From the NCBI GenBank assembly GCA_030674155.1, contig CM060334.1, positions 16,444,876-16,508,875 of the forward strand: DNA of 64,000 bases. Reading direction: 5' to 3'. The notes under the pieces were generated by a model. That model was not told the origin of the DNA. It did no database searches and saw only the letters and a list, made by a program, of their open reading frames with translations. The DNA comes from Stramonita haemastoma. Taxonomy: Eukaryota > Mollusca > Gastropoda > Neogastropoda > Muricidae. Below are positions 1-9,117 of this stretch, in pieces (position 1 is the stretch's first letter; each line of letters starts with the position of its first letter). The position numbers and the translations under genes were made by a program.

Positions 1-416
1 TGAGTGTCACATCATAGGCTTGTCTGCTTGTTTCATCAGCCAGAAAAACTGGTGAACTGGTATTATGGTTGAGGACACAGTGCTCAGGATTGAGGCAGGT
101 GTCTGTCAGTTATGTATCATTGTTTGAAGACAGTATAAAAGTTTATTATTTTCTCCAAATGTTGTACCTACATGTCTGGAATTTTAGAAAAGCAGTAAAA
201 GTATTTTGTTTCTTCTTTGTCAAAGTTAACATTTGTACTCTGTTGAAGTTTTGTTTCATTTTTTGTATCCCCCACCCCCCCAAAAAAAAAGGTAAACCCC
301 TGTAAAAGTGCATGGTCAGTATTTGTGTGCCATGATTGAAAAGAAAAAGGATTTATAGGTTATCAGAGACATAGATTAGCTGATGCAGTTGTGGAGAACT
401 CTTAGATGTGTTTCAC
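1..416. other. NARS1 intron, left edge of window
   Basis: Intronic sequence upstream of the first NARS1 exon seen here. It holds C and A homopolymer runs near 271-290 and nothing else recognisable. The upstream NARS1 exons lie outside the window. Confidence 0.6.
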
Positions 417-1179
417 TGTGCAAGAGTTAATGCAAAAGGTTGTCATTGCCATGAACTAAAGTGATGAGTTTGATGACAGTGCAAGAGTTAATAATGCAAA
501 AGGTTGTCATGCCATGAACTAAATGATGAGTTTGATGACAGTGCAAGAGTTAATAATGCAAAAGGTTGTCATTGCCATGAACTAAATGATGAGTTTGATG
601 ACAGTGCAAGAGTAATAATGCAATGGTCGTCATTGCCATGAACTAAAGTGACGACGAGTTTGACAGTGCAAGAGTTAATAATGCAAAAGGTCATCATTGC
701 CATGAACTTAAGTGACAAGTTTGACAGTGCAAGAGTTAATAATGCAAAAGGTCATCATTGCCTGAACTTAAGTGACAAGTTTGACAGTGCAAAGAGTTAA
801 TGCGTCATTGCCATGAACTAAATGATGAGTTTGACAGTGCAAGAGTTAATAATGCAAAAGGTCGTCATTGCCATGAACTAAACGATGAGTTTGACAGTGC
901 AAGAGTTAATAATGCAAAAGATCGTCATTGCCATGAACTAAATGATGAGTTTGACAGTGCAAGAGTTAATAATGCAAAAGGTCATCACTGCCATGAACTA
1001 AATGATGAGTTTGACAGTGCAAGAGTTAATAAAGCAAAAGGTCGTCATTGCCATGAACTAAAGTGACGAGTTTGATGACAGTGCAAGGTTGATAATGCAA
1101 AAGGTCTAAAGTGACAAGTTTGACAGTGCAAGAGTTAATAATGCAAAGGTCATCATTGCCATGAACTAAATGATGATTC
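417..1179. repeat. 60-bp minisatellite in NARS1 intron
   Basis: About 12-13 tandem copies of a unit near 60 bp containing GTGCAAGAGTTAATAATGC and CATTGCCATGAACTAAATGA. The four copies at 840-1070 are exactly 60 bp apart and nearly identical; the left copies carry 2-6 bp indels. Because 60 is divisible by three, a repetitive frame stays open at 800-1066, but it is not a gene. The array stops about 14 bp before the exon at 1194. Confidence 0.93.
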
Positions 1180-1193
1180 CTTGTCTCCCACAG

Positions 1194-1324
1194 GACATCC
1201 CTGAAGCCCCTGAGAGGAAGATGACGGACACCATCAATGAACCCATACTGCTGTGCCGCTTTCCTGCCGAAATCAAGTCCTTCTACATGCCACGCTGCCC
1301 GAGGACAAACGCCTCACGGAATCG
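1194..1324 (+). CDS. NARS1: Asparaginyl-tRNA synthetase, antepenultimate coding exon (one-base frameshift)
   Basis: Cytosolic asparagine-tRNA ligase charges tRNA-Asn with asparagine. The exon follows a pyrimidine tract and CAG (acceptor AG 1192-1193) and ends at a GTAAGA donor (1325). In phase 0 it reads [20 protein letters not shown], then [12 protein letters not shown], a conserved part of the class II catalytic domain. After FYMPRCP the frame breaks: GAG GAC AAA CGC CTC ACG GAA TCG (EDKRLTES) is recovered only by supposing one missing base near 1300. The length of 131 instead of 132 fits this, since both downstream coding exons are 132 nt. The deletion may be an assembly error or a real lesion; otherwise the exon is well conserved. 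Confidence 0.93.
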
Positions 1325-1453
1325 GTAAGAACAGTCTCCTGACAGGATTAGTCCTAGCAGTCTGTCTGTGAAAAGGGGCTGTGGTGTCAGGAGAGGAGAT
1401 CTGGAGAAGTTAGGTTTCTCAGTGTTCACGTAGTTTCATCCTAAGCAGACGGA

Positions 1454-1690
1454 TGCTAGAGCCGAGTGGTTCAGACCATTCAACTTCAATCCTGTTGGTC
1501 CATGAAGTTGGGGGTTCAAATCTCGGCAGTGTCTGGTGAATTAAGGGTGGGGTTTTTGACAGTCTCCCAGGTCAACTTTAAGTGCAGATCTGCTGTTGTC
1601 TTAATTTTCCTTCATGTGTAATATACACATGCAGGAGATCAGATATGGAGGTAACTGCATTCCGAATTCGGGACCATTCTCAACAGGACA
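1454..1690 (+). mobile_element. tRNA-derived SINE (family C)
   Basis: A tRNA-like head carries an A-box-like stretch AGCCGAGTGGTTCAGACC and a B box GGGTTCAAATCTC (about 1511-1524). The spacing suggests a long variable arm of tRNA-Leu/Ser type. An unrelated body of about 160 bp follows. The family was not identified. Confidence 0.65.
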
Positions 1691-1871
1691 TGTGTGCATG
1701 CCTGTTAAGAAATGTGATCTGTTCCTGCTAGTATGAAATGGCCTACTCCTCCATAAGGCAGAACAGGTTGTACATATCTGTGCATTTGTTCACAGGACCT
1801 CAGCCTATAGTCTCATTAGAAGGACTTTTAGCAGGAGTGGAGTCCATACTGATCTGAACTCCAGAGGAAAA
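1691..1871 (-). mobile_element. Old fragment of tRNA-SINE family A
   Basis: The reverse strand matches the body of the SINE that recurs through the window (ACTCCACT...AAAAGTCCTTC...GAGACTATA...GAGGTCC). It is clearly more diverged than copies such as 29485-29820 and lacks the tRNA head. Confidence 0.7.
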
Positions 1872-1872
1872 A

Positions 1873-2095
1873 AATAATAATGTAATAATATATACATGAA
1901 ATTTATAAGCACAATATCTTGCAAAAACAAATCAAAGTGCTTGCATTTGTCCTAAAACAACACACAAGCAATCAATGACGATTAGTAGTTTAAGCAAATT
2001 TGAATGTACACACACACACGCCACACACACACAACACACAACACATACACACACACACACACACACCAACCACGCACGCACGCACGCACCAACAT
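1873..2095 (-). mobile_element. CR1/L2-type LINE 3' UTR end with CA tract
   Basis: It begins with an (AAT)n-like tail, then AAATTTATAAGC...ATATCTTGCAAAAACAAATCAAAG and GCAAATTTGAATGTACACACAC. The same order in reverse forms the 3' end of the CR1/L2 element at 34022-35105. The (CA)n tract is contiguous with the element. Confidence 0.7.
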
Positions 2096-2289
2096 CCCCT
2101 CAGAACAGGCACCTAGGGGTCAGGAGCTGACTGCTGTAAACCACCAGGCTCTTGCCAGCCCACAGCTGTCAGTTCCCTAACTTTCAGCTCCTCCAGCTGC
2201 TAATTATTCCATCCCATACCAGCCCAGATGGGCCAGCTGGTGCTGATTATAGCAGAACTGACCACACTTGGACTAGGGAAAAGGAAAGG

Positions 2290-2722
2290 GCGCACTGAAT
2301 ATAGCGCTCTTGACTGAGTGATGTTGGATTTGTGCACTGTGTGCCTGCTTTTAGTCTCTATAGAGCTGTACAGTCCCTGTACTGTCCCTCGGTAGGGGAG
2401 GATCATCATCAGTGAAGCAGCAGCTGAACTGAATATAGCACTCTAGACTGAGTGATGTTGGATTTGTGCACTGTGTGCCCCCCTCAGTAGGGGGGGGATC
2501 ATCATCAGTGAAGCAGCAGCTGAACTGAATATAGCACGCTTGACTGAGTGATGTTGGATTTGTGCACTGTGGCCCCCCTCAGTAGGGAGGGGGAGGATCA
2601 TCATCAGTGAAGCAGCAGCTGAACTGAATATAGCACTCTAGACTGTGTGATGTTGGATTTGTGCACTGTGTGCCCCCCTCAGTAGGGAGGGGGAGGATCA
2701 TCATCAGTGAAGCAGCAGCAGC
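2290..2722. repeat. Tandem repeat of about 100 bp in NARS1 intron
   Basis: Three to four copies beginning ACTGAATATAGC near 2290, 2428, 2524 and 2624. Spacing is about 96-100 bp in the last three; the first is longer. Each contains GTGATGTTGGATTTGTGCAC and GGATCATCATCAGTGAAGC. The array ends about 36 bp before the exon at 2759. Confidence 0.88.
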
Positions 2723-2758
2723 TGAGGCGGTGTGTGTGTGTGTGTGGCTGGTGTGCAG

Positions 2759-2890
2759 GTGGACCTGCTGATGCCCAATGTGGGGGAGATCGTGGGGGGG
2801 TCCATGAGGATCTGGGACGTGGAGCAGCTGGAGGCCGGCTTCAAGCGGGAAGGCATCGACCCCACCCCTTACTACTGGTACATCGACCAG
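2759..2890 (+). CDS. NARS1: Asparaginyl-tRNA synthetase, penultimate coding exon
   Basis: Exactly 132 nt (44 codons), phase 0, acceptor GTGCAG and donor GTCAGT. It encodes [20 protein letters not shown] and then [18 protein letters not shown]. This is the near C-terminal catalytic-core segment of archaeal/eukaryotic AsnRS, including the conserved NVGEIVGGS stretch. No frameshift or stop. It continues the frame of 1194-1324 once that exon's missing base is allowed for. Confidence 0.97.
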
Positions 2891-2914
2891 GTCAGTGCTG
2901 CCGCCCGCTTTTTA

Positions 2915-3059
2915 TAATGATAGTAATACATGGAATTTATATAGCGCTATATCTTGCTAAAACAAATCAAAGCGCTTGCACTCAACCCACACAACACACA
3001 AGCAACCAGTGACAATAAATAGTTTTAGCAAATTCGAATGTATACACGCACGCACACAT

Positions 3060-3133
<74 letters not shown>
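2915..3133 (-). mobile_element. CR1/L2-type LINE 3' UTR end with long (CA)n
   Basis: Second copy of the element end seen at 1873-2095: AATTTATATAGCGCTATATC, CAAAGCGCTTGCA, GCAAATTCGAATGTA, then (CA)n from about 3059 to 3133. It starts only 25 bp after the donor of the preceding exon. Confidence 0.72.
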
Positions 3134-3135
<2 letters not shown>

Positions 3136-3139
3136 TTTA

Positions 3140-4001
3140 GTCTCTATAGAGTTGTATGCACAGTTTTAGGCTGAGATTTACAATTTTGACCAGGTGACAG
3201 ACAGCCCCGATATGGCCTCTGTGGTCGGCGGGGCTATAAACAACATGAGTGGATTGGATAGGATTGGTCGGCGCCTTGTTATATAAATGTTCTGAGGGTT
3301 TGGTTAATGTGGTAGACTTTGTGGGTCAGGGAGAGAGGGGGGGTTGTGGGGGAGAGAGGGTGGTTTTGGGGAGAGAGGGTGGTCTTGGGGAGAGAGGGTG
3401 GTTGTGGGAGTTCGATGTTGCTAAGGCAAAGCGTCCGATGCCATTTTTGACACTGACAGTAATGAGATGCATAGACAACCCAGCTTAACAACCAACCAGA
3501 AAACAGTAAGATATGTTCTGATTGGTTGCTTTCGACATAGAAAGAGGCCAGCAAAGCTACTATTACGTCATTATGGTGCTAGTCCATTATCTAAATCTCA
3601 CATTCCCAATCGGGAACGTTCAGTTGGAGAGAGTTAAAAAGTTGTTTTTTTTTTATCTGGATAAGGAGAAACTTTTTAAAAAATCTTTTGTTTTTAATAA
3701 AAAAAATAAATGCAGAAAGTACCTTTGTTTGTGTTACTTCCCACCCCCACCCCCCCCCATGCGAGAAACATACCCTCATTTGAAAAGTGGTTTTTCTTGT
3801 TTTTTTTGTTTTTTTAAAGACATGGATGATTTAACTGAGCAGAATGAAATCTGTATTCTAATTCTTTTTTTCTTTTTCTTTTCTTTTTTTTAAAAAAAAA
3901 AAAAAAGGATAATTGAAGGTAGATATTCAGCAGAATGAAATCTGTATTCTAATTCTTTTTTTTTTTCTTTTTTCCTTTTAAATTTTTTTTTTTTTTTAAT
4001 A
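3140..4001. other. NARS1 intron: G-rich and homopolymer-rich sequence
   Basis: Contains G-rich repeats of the GGGAGAGAGGGTGGTTTTG type at 3329-3412 (four or more G runs on the + strand) and several T and A runs. A 40-bp segment, GATAATTGAAGGTAGATATT plus CAGCAGAATGAAATCTGTAT, occurs at 3907-3946 and 4414-4453, with a partial copy near 3836. No gene was seen. Confidence 0.6.
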
Positions 4002-4407
4002 TGTGACGTTCCACCACATAATAAGACGGAGTGCACCAGAGATCTTGATATGTTATTAATGTGCAATAAAGTGACTATCAAATACAAAAAACAGATTGAA
4101 AATCGGACAATTCTGTGCAAAGTTATTACAAATTGAAATGATAGACTGCAGATGTGACAAATGAGAAATGGGCAAGTTTTTTTCGTAACAGGTTGTCAGA
4201 ATGAGGGCTTGGGTATTTTCAAAACACATTTAAAAGCAAAAAGAATGAAAATTATGCCTTGATATTCATTATAAGGTAGATAAACGGATATAGTTTAATA
4301 ATCAATCAAAATCTCAAAATTGACAACTTGACCCCCACCTGCCTTTAATGCTCCTAGCGCAAAATTGGGTAATGTGCTAAGCGACTCATTTCGTGTGGAG
4401 CGTCACA
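4002..4407. mobile_element. MITE with terminal inverted repeats and TA duplication
   Basis: Left end TGTGACGTTCCACCACA; right end, reverse-complemented, TGTGACGCTCCACACGA. TA flanks both sides (4000-4001 and 4408-4409). At 406 bp with no coding capacity, this fits a non-autonomous Tc1/mariner-type element. The assignment rests on the ends and TA only. Confidence 0.75.
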
Positions 4408-4412
4408 TATGT

Positions 4413-4885
4413 GGATAATTGAAGGTAGATATTCAGCAGAATGAAATCTGTATCGCTATGCCTGTCAGTATTGTAATGGCCCTTCAGGGCATGATTAAAG
4501 TGGTTTTGAACAGTCTTTCGGATGAGACTATAAACCGAGGCCCCGTGTGCGAACGCACGCAGGCACGCAGAACATCTTGCACACAGGTTAAATCCTGTTC
4601 CACTTTTCGCAAGAGCAGGCCACCGTGTGCCGGTGGGAACAGATGACATAATTTACAAAAACTGCATACATACGGGGACTGGACGTAAAAAAAGCATATG
4701 ATTGCTTATTCCATTATCCTCGATATATAAAAGAATAAATAAAAAATAAAGAAAGAAAAGAATAAATCAGGAGATGATTAAAGTGTTTTTGACTTGACTT
4801 GACTTGTATTGACTTGACGGACTTGACTTGACTTGTATTGACTTGACTGACTTGACTTGACTTGACTTGACTTACTTGACTTGTA
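4413..4885 (+). mobile_element. LINE 3' end with (TTGAC)n tail, interrupted by a SINE
   Basis: The segment ATGCCTGTCAGTATTGTAAT ... ATGATTAAAGTG...TTTTGA runs into a pentanucleotide tail of TTGACT repeats (about 4790-4880). The same segment and tail occur uninterrupted at 30127-30203. Here a SINE (4510-4773) splits it. The tail ends about 35 bp upstream of the last NARS1 exon. Confidence 0.7.
4510..4773 (+). mobile_element. 5'-truncated SINE A with target-site duplication
   Basis: Family A body from CAGTCTTTCGGATGAGAC through GGGGACTGGACGTAAAAAAA to an A-rich tail; the tRNA head is missing. It is flanked by ATGATTAAAGTGGTTTTGA (4491-4509) and ATGATTAAAGTGTTTTTGA (4774-4792), 18 of 19 identical, a convincing target-site duplication. 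Confidence 0.88.
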
Positions 4886-4917
4886 TTGTGACTGGCGTGT
4901 GTGCTGTGGGTCCCCAG

Positions 4918-5049
4918 CGGAAGTATGGCAGCTGCCCACACGGAGGGTACGGCCTGGGAGTGGAGCGCTTCATGTGCTGGATCCTGAACCGCTACCACAT
5001 CCGCGAGGCCTGCCTCTACCCCCGCTTTGTCGGCCGCTGCCAGCCCTGA
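4918..5049 (+). CDS. NARS1: Asparaginyl-tRNA synthetase, terminal coding exon with class II motif 3
   Basis: 132 nt including TGA (5047-5049), after acceptor GTCCCCAG. It encodes [40 protein letters not shown] and CQP, the C-terminus of cytosolic Asn[11 protein letters not shown] is class II synthetase motif 3; its Arg binds ATP. The frame joins directly to the preceding exon (IDQ then RKYG). The ending resembles known animal AsnRS C-termini, so this is the true end of the protein. Confidence 0.97.
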   Translation, partial: RKYGSCPHGGYGLGVERFMCWILNRYHIREACLYPRFVGRCQP

Positions 5050-5139
5050 ATGAAGCAGCAGTGCAATACTCCACTCCATCCTTTTGACAATGGGCTGAAA
5101 ATCTCCGGGGGAGGGGGGGAGAGAAAGGTTTTTATTTTT

Positions 5140-5262
5140 ATTTTTTTGGATTTTATTTTCTACCATTCTATGTCACAGCAGATTTCTCTGCGTGACATTC
5201 GGGCCTGCTCTCTCTCCCCAGGGAGAGCGTGTTGCCACAAGTGCAGCGCTTACCCATTAAGG
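5140..5262 (-). mobile_element. SINE B 3' fragment inside NARS1 3' UTR
   Basis: GTCACAGCAGATTTCTCTGC, GACATTCGGGC, CCCCAGGGAGAGCG, CACAAGTGCAGCGCTTACCC matches the longer SINE at 37372-37788 in the same order. The tRNA-like head is absent here. Confidence 0.8.
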
Positions 5263-5471
5263 TTTTGAGGACTTTACACATGATGAGGGTACTTTTTTTG
5301 CCAGAATGGTAGACAATTGCATGTGTTGTGTGCAAGGAATAGTTTTTAGGAAGAGGGGGGTGTTCTTTCTTTGCCTGATTATTTGTGATGTGGGTTTTTT
5401 TCCTTTCTTGAGATGTATGATTTCATGTTTTGGGATTTTCGGATGAAGTGCTCAGAACGTAAACCTTGACA

Positions 5472-5477
5472 AATAAA
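5472..5477 (+). terminator. Polyadenylation signal AATAAA (NARS1)
   Basis: First canonical AATAAA after the NARS1 stop codon, 423 bp downstream. The cleavage site itself is not visible. Confidence 0.7.
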
Positions 5478-5621
5478 GAGAAAAGGCATGTCGTTTGGCG
5501 ACCCCACGTCAGTCTGGCTTCTGCATCATTTTGTCTGAGTGCTTTGGGGTTTTTAAGGTTTTGCTTTATAATAGCTTTTTCTGGAGAAAAAATATGGACT
5601 TAAGTATGCAGTTTCTTTTTG

Positions 5622-5661
5622 GAACACACACACACACGCACAACACACGCATACACACTCA

Positions 5662-5743
<82 letters not shown>

Positions 5744-5750
5744 TTCTTTT

Positions 5751-5826
<76 letters not shown>
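5622..5826. repeat. Double (CA)n array
   Basis: Two (CA)n blocks (about 5660-5738 and 5753-5826) split by GAGTTTCTTTTCC. The left flank carries AGTTTCTTTTTGGAACACAC, so the separator may be a duplicated flank. Confidence 0.95.
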
Positions 5827-5831
<5 letters not shown>

Positions 5832-5879
5832 CTCTTAAATTTTCACCTGCTGATAATGGTTCACTATCACTTCAGTGCC

Positions 5880-6399
5880 TCTGTAGACAACAGCACAAGG
5901 ATCTGACGAGCTTTCAGTAGCATGTATGCCTGCATCGACTTGTATATTTATGGATTATGAATGGAACAAGGTCGTTTCTTTTTATTCTTTTGTTTTACAG
6001 TTAACAAAACGTGAGAAATATGATGAAAAATGCGCTCTGTATGTAGTTGTATATGTGATCACCTTAAAATGTTTTGATCTGTTGATACTGAACAGTGGTG
6101 AATCCTGATCTATTTTTTATTATATATTTTTGCAACACCAGTGTAACCTCTCAGTAAAGTTACTTTTCCTGCCACAAACAGAAAGAAATACCTAGTTTCT
6201 TTTTCACAGAAGGTCACACAGGGTTTGAAAGTGGACGATATCAGTGATGAAATCGTGAGAAATCTGCACGTAGAAAATAAAGGAAGGTGAAGCGAAATCA
6301 GCGATATTCATCTCTGCTAGATTTTTGTGTGTATTGTAGGATTCCTGTAGTTTTGAGTATTTACCACGTTTTGTGTATTTCTCTGTTTATTTGTTTTGA
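5880..6399. other. Downstream of NARS1, no gene recognised
   Basis: AT-rich sequence with short frames only and no convincing coding or element signal. Confidence 0.5.
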
Positions 6400-6975
6400 A
6401 CGTTTAGTTTCAATAGCTTTGAAAATCTTGATTTGTTTATCTATCAGCTTTGAAATGTGAGGACCAGACTTCAGGGATTTCTGTTGGTGATATCAGTTTG
6501 GGGTTGTTGTGTCAACATTTCATCGGTCTGTCTTCTGCATACACCATTGCTCTCTTCTGCTAGTTTGACTATTTGTTCTGTATAAATGTTTCTTTGTTTT
6601 TGCCAAAATCCAGTACAGCGTGTCTGAGTAGATTTTCTGTGTTTATTTTTAAAGGGAGGATGTATGTGAGGTGCTTAAGGCGTGATTGGAAAAATAGCAG
6701 TTTAAATAGAGATGTTCGGGCAGGTGTAAGATTTGACCACAATGACCACTTGATCTTTGTCAAACTAAGCTATAAAGTCAGGCTGTTTACATTCACAATC
6801 AAAAGTGAAGAGATCGTACATTAAGATGGGGGATTATTGGTACTCACGTTTTCATCTTTCCGCCTACTTACTTGTTGTAAGATTTTAATAAAGAGAAACA
6901 ACCTCATGCTGTATTAAGTTTTGTGTTTTTCTTTGTTTTTAGTTTTGTGTTCCTCAATTTTTTTTTTTTGGGGGG
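6400..6975. repeat. Dispersed block X, copy 1
   Basis: Includes CATCTTTCCGCCTACTTACT, AATAAAGAGAAA (AATAAA at 6887-6892) and a T-run to G-run junction near 6958-6979. Related sequence is at about 12330-12540 and 54640-55110, with matching order of motifs but many differences. Nature unknown. Confidence 0.55.
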
Positions 6976-7162
6976 GGGGTTGGCATGTGTATGCTGGTAT
7001 ATATTGTCACACACACATAAAAAACCCCAAAGCCCAAACAAACATTTGACAAACAAAAAACCCACTTGTTATACATGCACACACACATTTTTAAAATGTC
7101 TTACTCCAATACCTGTTCACATGACTTTAATTTATAAACTCTCTTTCTCTCTCTCTCTTGTC

Positions 7163-7211
7163 TCTGCCTTGCCTTGCCTTGCCTTGCCTTGCCTTGCCTT
7201 GCCTTGCCTTG

Positions 7212-7272
<61 letters not shown>

Positions 7273-7403
7273 AAGTTTATTGTTTAGTATCTTCTCAATT
7301 TGATGTATCCCTGAAAAGGGCGGGACTGGATGTAAAAAAGCACACGAGTGCTTATCTATTATCCTCGAATAAAATACTTTGCCTTGCCTTGCCTTGTCTC
7401 TCT

Positions 7404-7437
<34 letters not shown>

Positions 7438-7440
7438 GGG
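7163..7440. repeat. (CCTTG)n and (TC)n arrays flanking a SINE A 3' end
   Basis: Nine or so TTGCC pentamers (7167-7213) run into (TC)n (7214-7269). A SINE A tail (about 7318-7370: GGACTGGATGTAAAAAAGCA, CGAGTGCTTAT) again ends in (CCTTG)n and (TC)n (7378-7437). The same SINE-tail to pentamer join recurs at 25873-25960. Confidence 0.85.
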
Positions 7441-8475
7441 GTGACCTCCCTTGCTTGTCTTCCAGCAAGACGCCTTTTCTAGTGGTGGGGCGAAGTTTTG
7501 TTGTTTTTCAATGATATTTTACTTCAGGATGTAAGTTGAAAGGCACCCTGTGATGCTGGAAATCTACACTGCATTCAGTGTTACTGGAATAATCACTCTC
7601 CTCTCCTCAGTTAAAGATGAAGTGTTGATGAAGAACTGGTGAAGAGGATCTTATAAGCAAATTACCAAAGAGGTCAGTGGTATTGACAAAATTAACATTG
7701 TTGCTAATTGTTGTTGGTTTTATACCCCGTTTTAAACTGTACATAGTTGCACACTTTTAATATGAGTTTTAAAATGTGACAAGGTGACAGCCCTGATATG
7801 GCCTGTGCAGTCGGCGGGGCTCTAAGTAACATCATTGGATTGGATTGGTTTTGATGACCTTTAGGAAATTTTTATTAGCTGGGAGCCAGCAAACCGTCGG
7901 AGCAGTGAACGACCACAAAAGCAGAGAGGCAGGCAGTTGGTAAGATCAAAGCAGGCTGTACGTCCCAGGCATGGTGCTTCCAAAGTTGGGACTACTAAGC
8001 AAAGATGCTGCAAAGTACCGCGAAGATATGGTAATCAAAGCAGCATCACTGACTCTTTCAACAGACTTCACTCTGGTGATGGTGAAAGTGGCAGAGATTG
8101 AAGTCTACCAGAGACCAAGGCAAAATGTAGTGATGTGTGGAGTTCTGACCTTGAGGAGGTAACATGCCAAAGCTGGGTGTGGCTTAGGTGGAAGGATCAA
8201 AGTGAGTGGTCAGGCACAAGACAAAACCCAGGACAGTAACAACAACTAAAAGCCCCCCCCCCCCCCTCCACCATTTATATACACACAGAGGAAAAACCAC
8301 CCACCTAGTGACAACTTGCATAATTATGTGGGTGTACACACGTGCACACAGATATTTACCACAGCAACCATTTTGTTTTGAGAACCACAAGAGAACACCG
8401 CACAGTTTCATACACTGATGTAGATAAAACTCTGCAACCGAACACAACAGAAATTTCTTGTAGCTAATATAAAAA
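7441..8475. other. Unassigned sequence with a 63-codon ORF at 7971-8162
   Basis: No domain recognised. The + strand ORF at 7971-8162 starts MVLPKLGLLSKDAAKYREDM and is not of simple-repeat composition, but there is no homology or splice evidence for it. A short CCCGATATGG-like motif near 7790 resembles sequence at about 3206 in the NARS1 intron. Confidence 0.35.
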
Positions 8476-8750
8476 AGGTAAAGGTGTCCTATAACCTATG
8501 TGATCGTAAGGGAGCTACGCATCAGAAACTTTAGCTTTCTCTAAGGGCCAGCATATTGAGGGTGGCGCCCATCTCCTCTCCCTCGCTGTTTTACCTTCCC
8601 TGACCCTAAAGAGGGCAGGTACCCATTTACAGCTGGGGGACTGTACTGAAGCCAAGGCACGCAAACGGTCACTCATCCAATTGGTAACCACGCTCAATGC
8701 TGCTTAACCTTAGCTTGGGGAAAGAGAGTGCTCTGACCACTGAGCTTAAC
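8476..8750 (-). mobile_element. Chimeric tRNA/5S-like SINE (family D), copy 1
   Basis: On the minus strand it starts with a tRNA A-box-like AGCTCAGTGGTCAGAGCACTC; here the copy is degenerate. A segment resembling the 5S rRNA internal promoter follows (TTAAGCAGCATTGAGCG, GGTTACCAATTGGATGAGTG, ACCG). A non-coding body then ends in GGTTATAGGACACCTTTACC. Confidence 0.75.
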
Positions 8751-8798
8751 TAATATCGGAAACAAAAAACGAAAGACTGTCCTTACCAGACCTACTCT

Positions 8799-9053
8799 AA
8801 AGGTAAAGGTGTCCCATAACCTATGTGGTTGTAGAGGAGCGAGGTGTCAGACACCTCAGCTTATTCAGGGGCCAGCATATTGAGGGAAGTGCCCATCTCC
8901 TCTCCCTCACTGCTTTACCTTCCTTGGCCCTAACGAGGGTAGGAACCGTACTGAAGCCGAGGTGCGCAAAAGGTCACCCATCCACTTGGTAACACGCTCG
9001 ATGCTGCTTAACCTTGGCTTTGGGAAAGCGAGTGCTCTGACCACTGAGTTATC
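8799..9053 (-). mobile_element. Chimeric tRNA/5S-like SINE (family D), copy 2
   Basis: Same orientation as the copy 48 bp to its left. The minus strand reads AACTCAGTGGTCAGAGCACT, then TTAAGCAGCATCGAGCG and CCAAGTGGATGGGTGACC, close to 5S rRNA box C (my recall of 5S: CTTGGATGGGTGACC). Confidence 0.8.
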
Positions 9054-9117
9054 TTGTACCCTTACATACCTTGAACAGCATGAAAGCAATAAACTTCCTT
9101 GATGTGAGTGATGGTAC

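Larger units (their letters stand above)
5050..5477 (+). other. NARS1: NARS1 3' UTR
   Basis: Non-coding sequence from the stop codon to AATAAA at 5472. It contains a SINE B fragment (5140-5262). Transcripts could extend further: another AATAAA lies at 6887. Confidence 0.75.

Noticed and set aside
800..1066. 88-codon repetitive ORF
   Set aside because: By-product of a 60-bp repeat whose length is divisible by three; stops occur in neighbouring units.
417..1179. Possible CRISPR-like array (regular about 60-bp periodicity)
   Set aside because: There are no unique spacers; whole units are repeated. It lies in a eukaryotic intron, so it is a minisatellite.
3329..3412. Regulatory G-quadruplex in NARS1 intron
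   Set aside because: G-runs are present, but they form a simple repeat and no functional evidence can be drawn from sequence alone.
8920..9053. Candidate 5S rRNA gene
   Set aside because: Only the internal-promoter part resembles 5S; the rest is SINE body and the copies differ.
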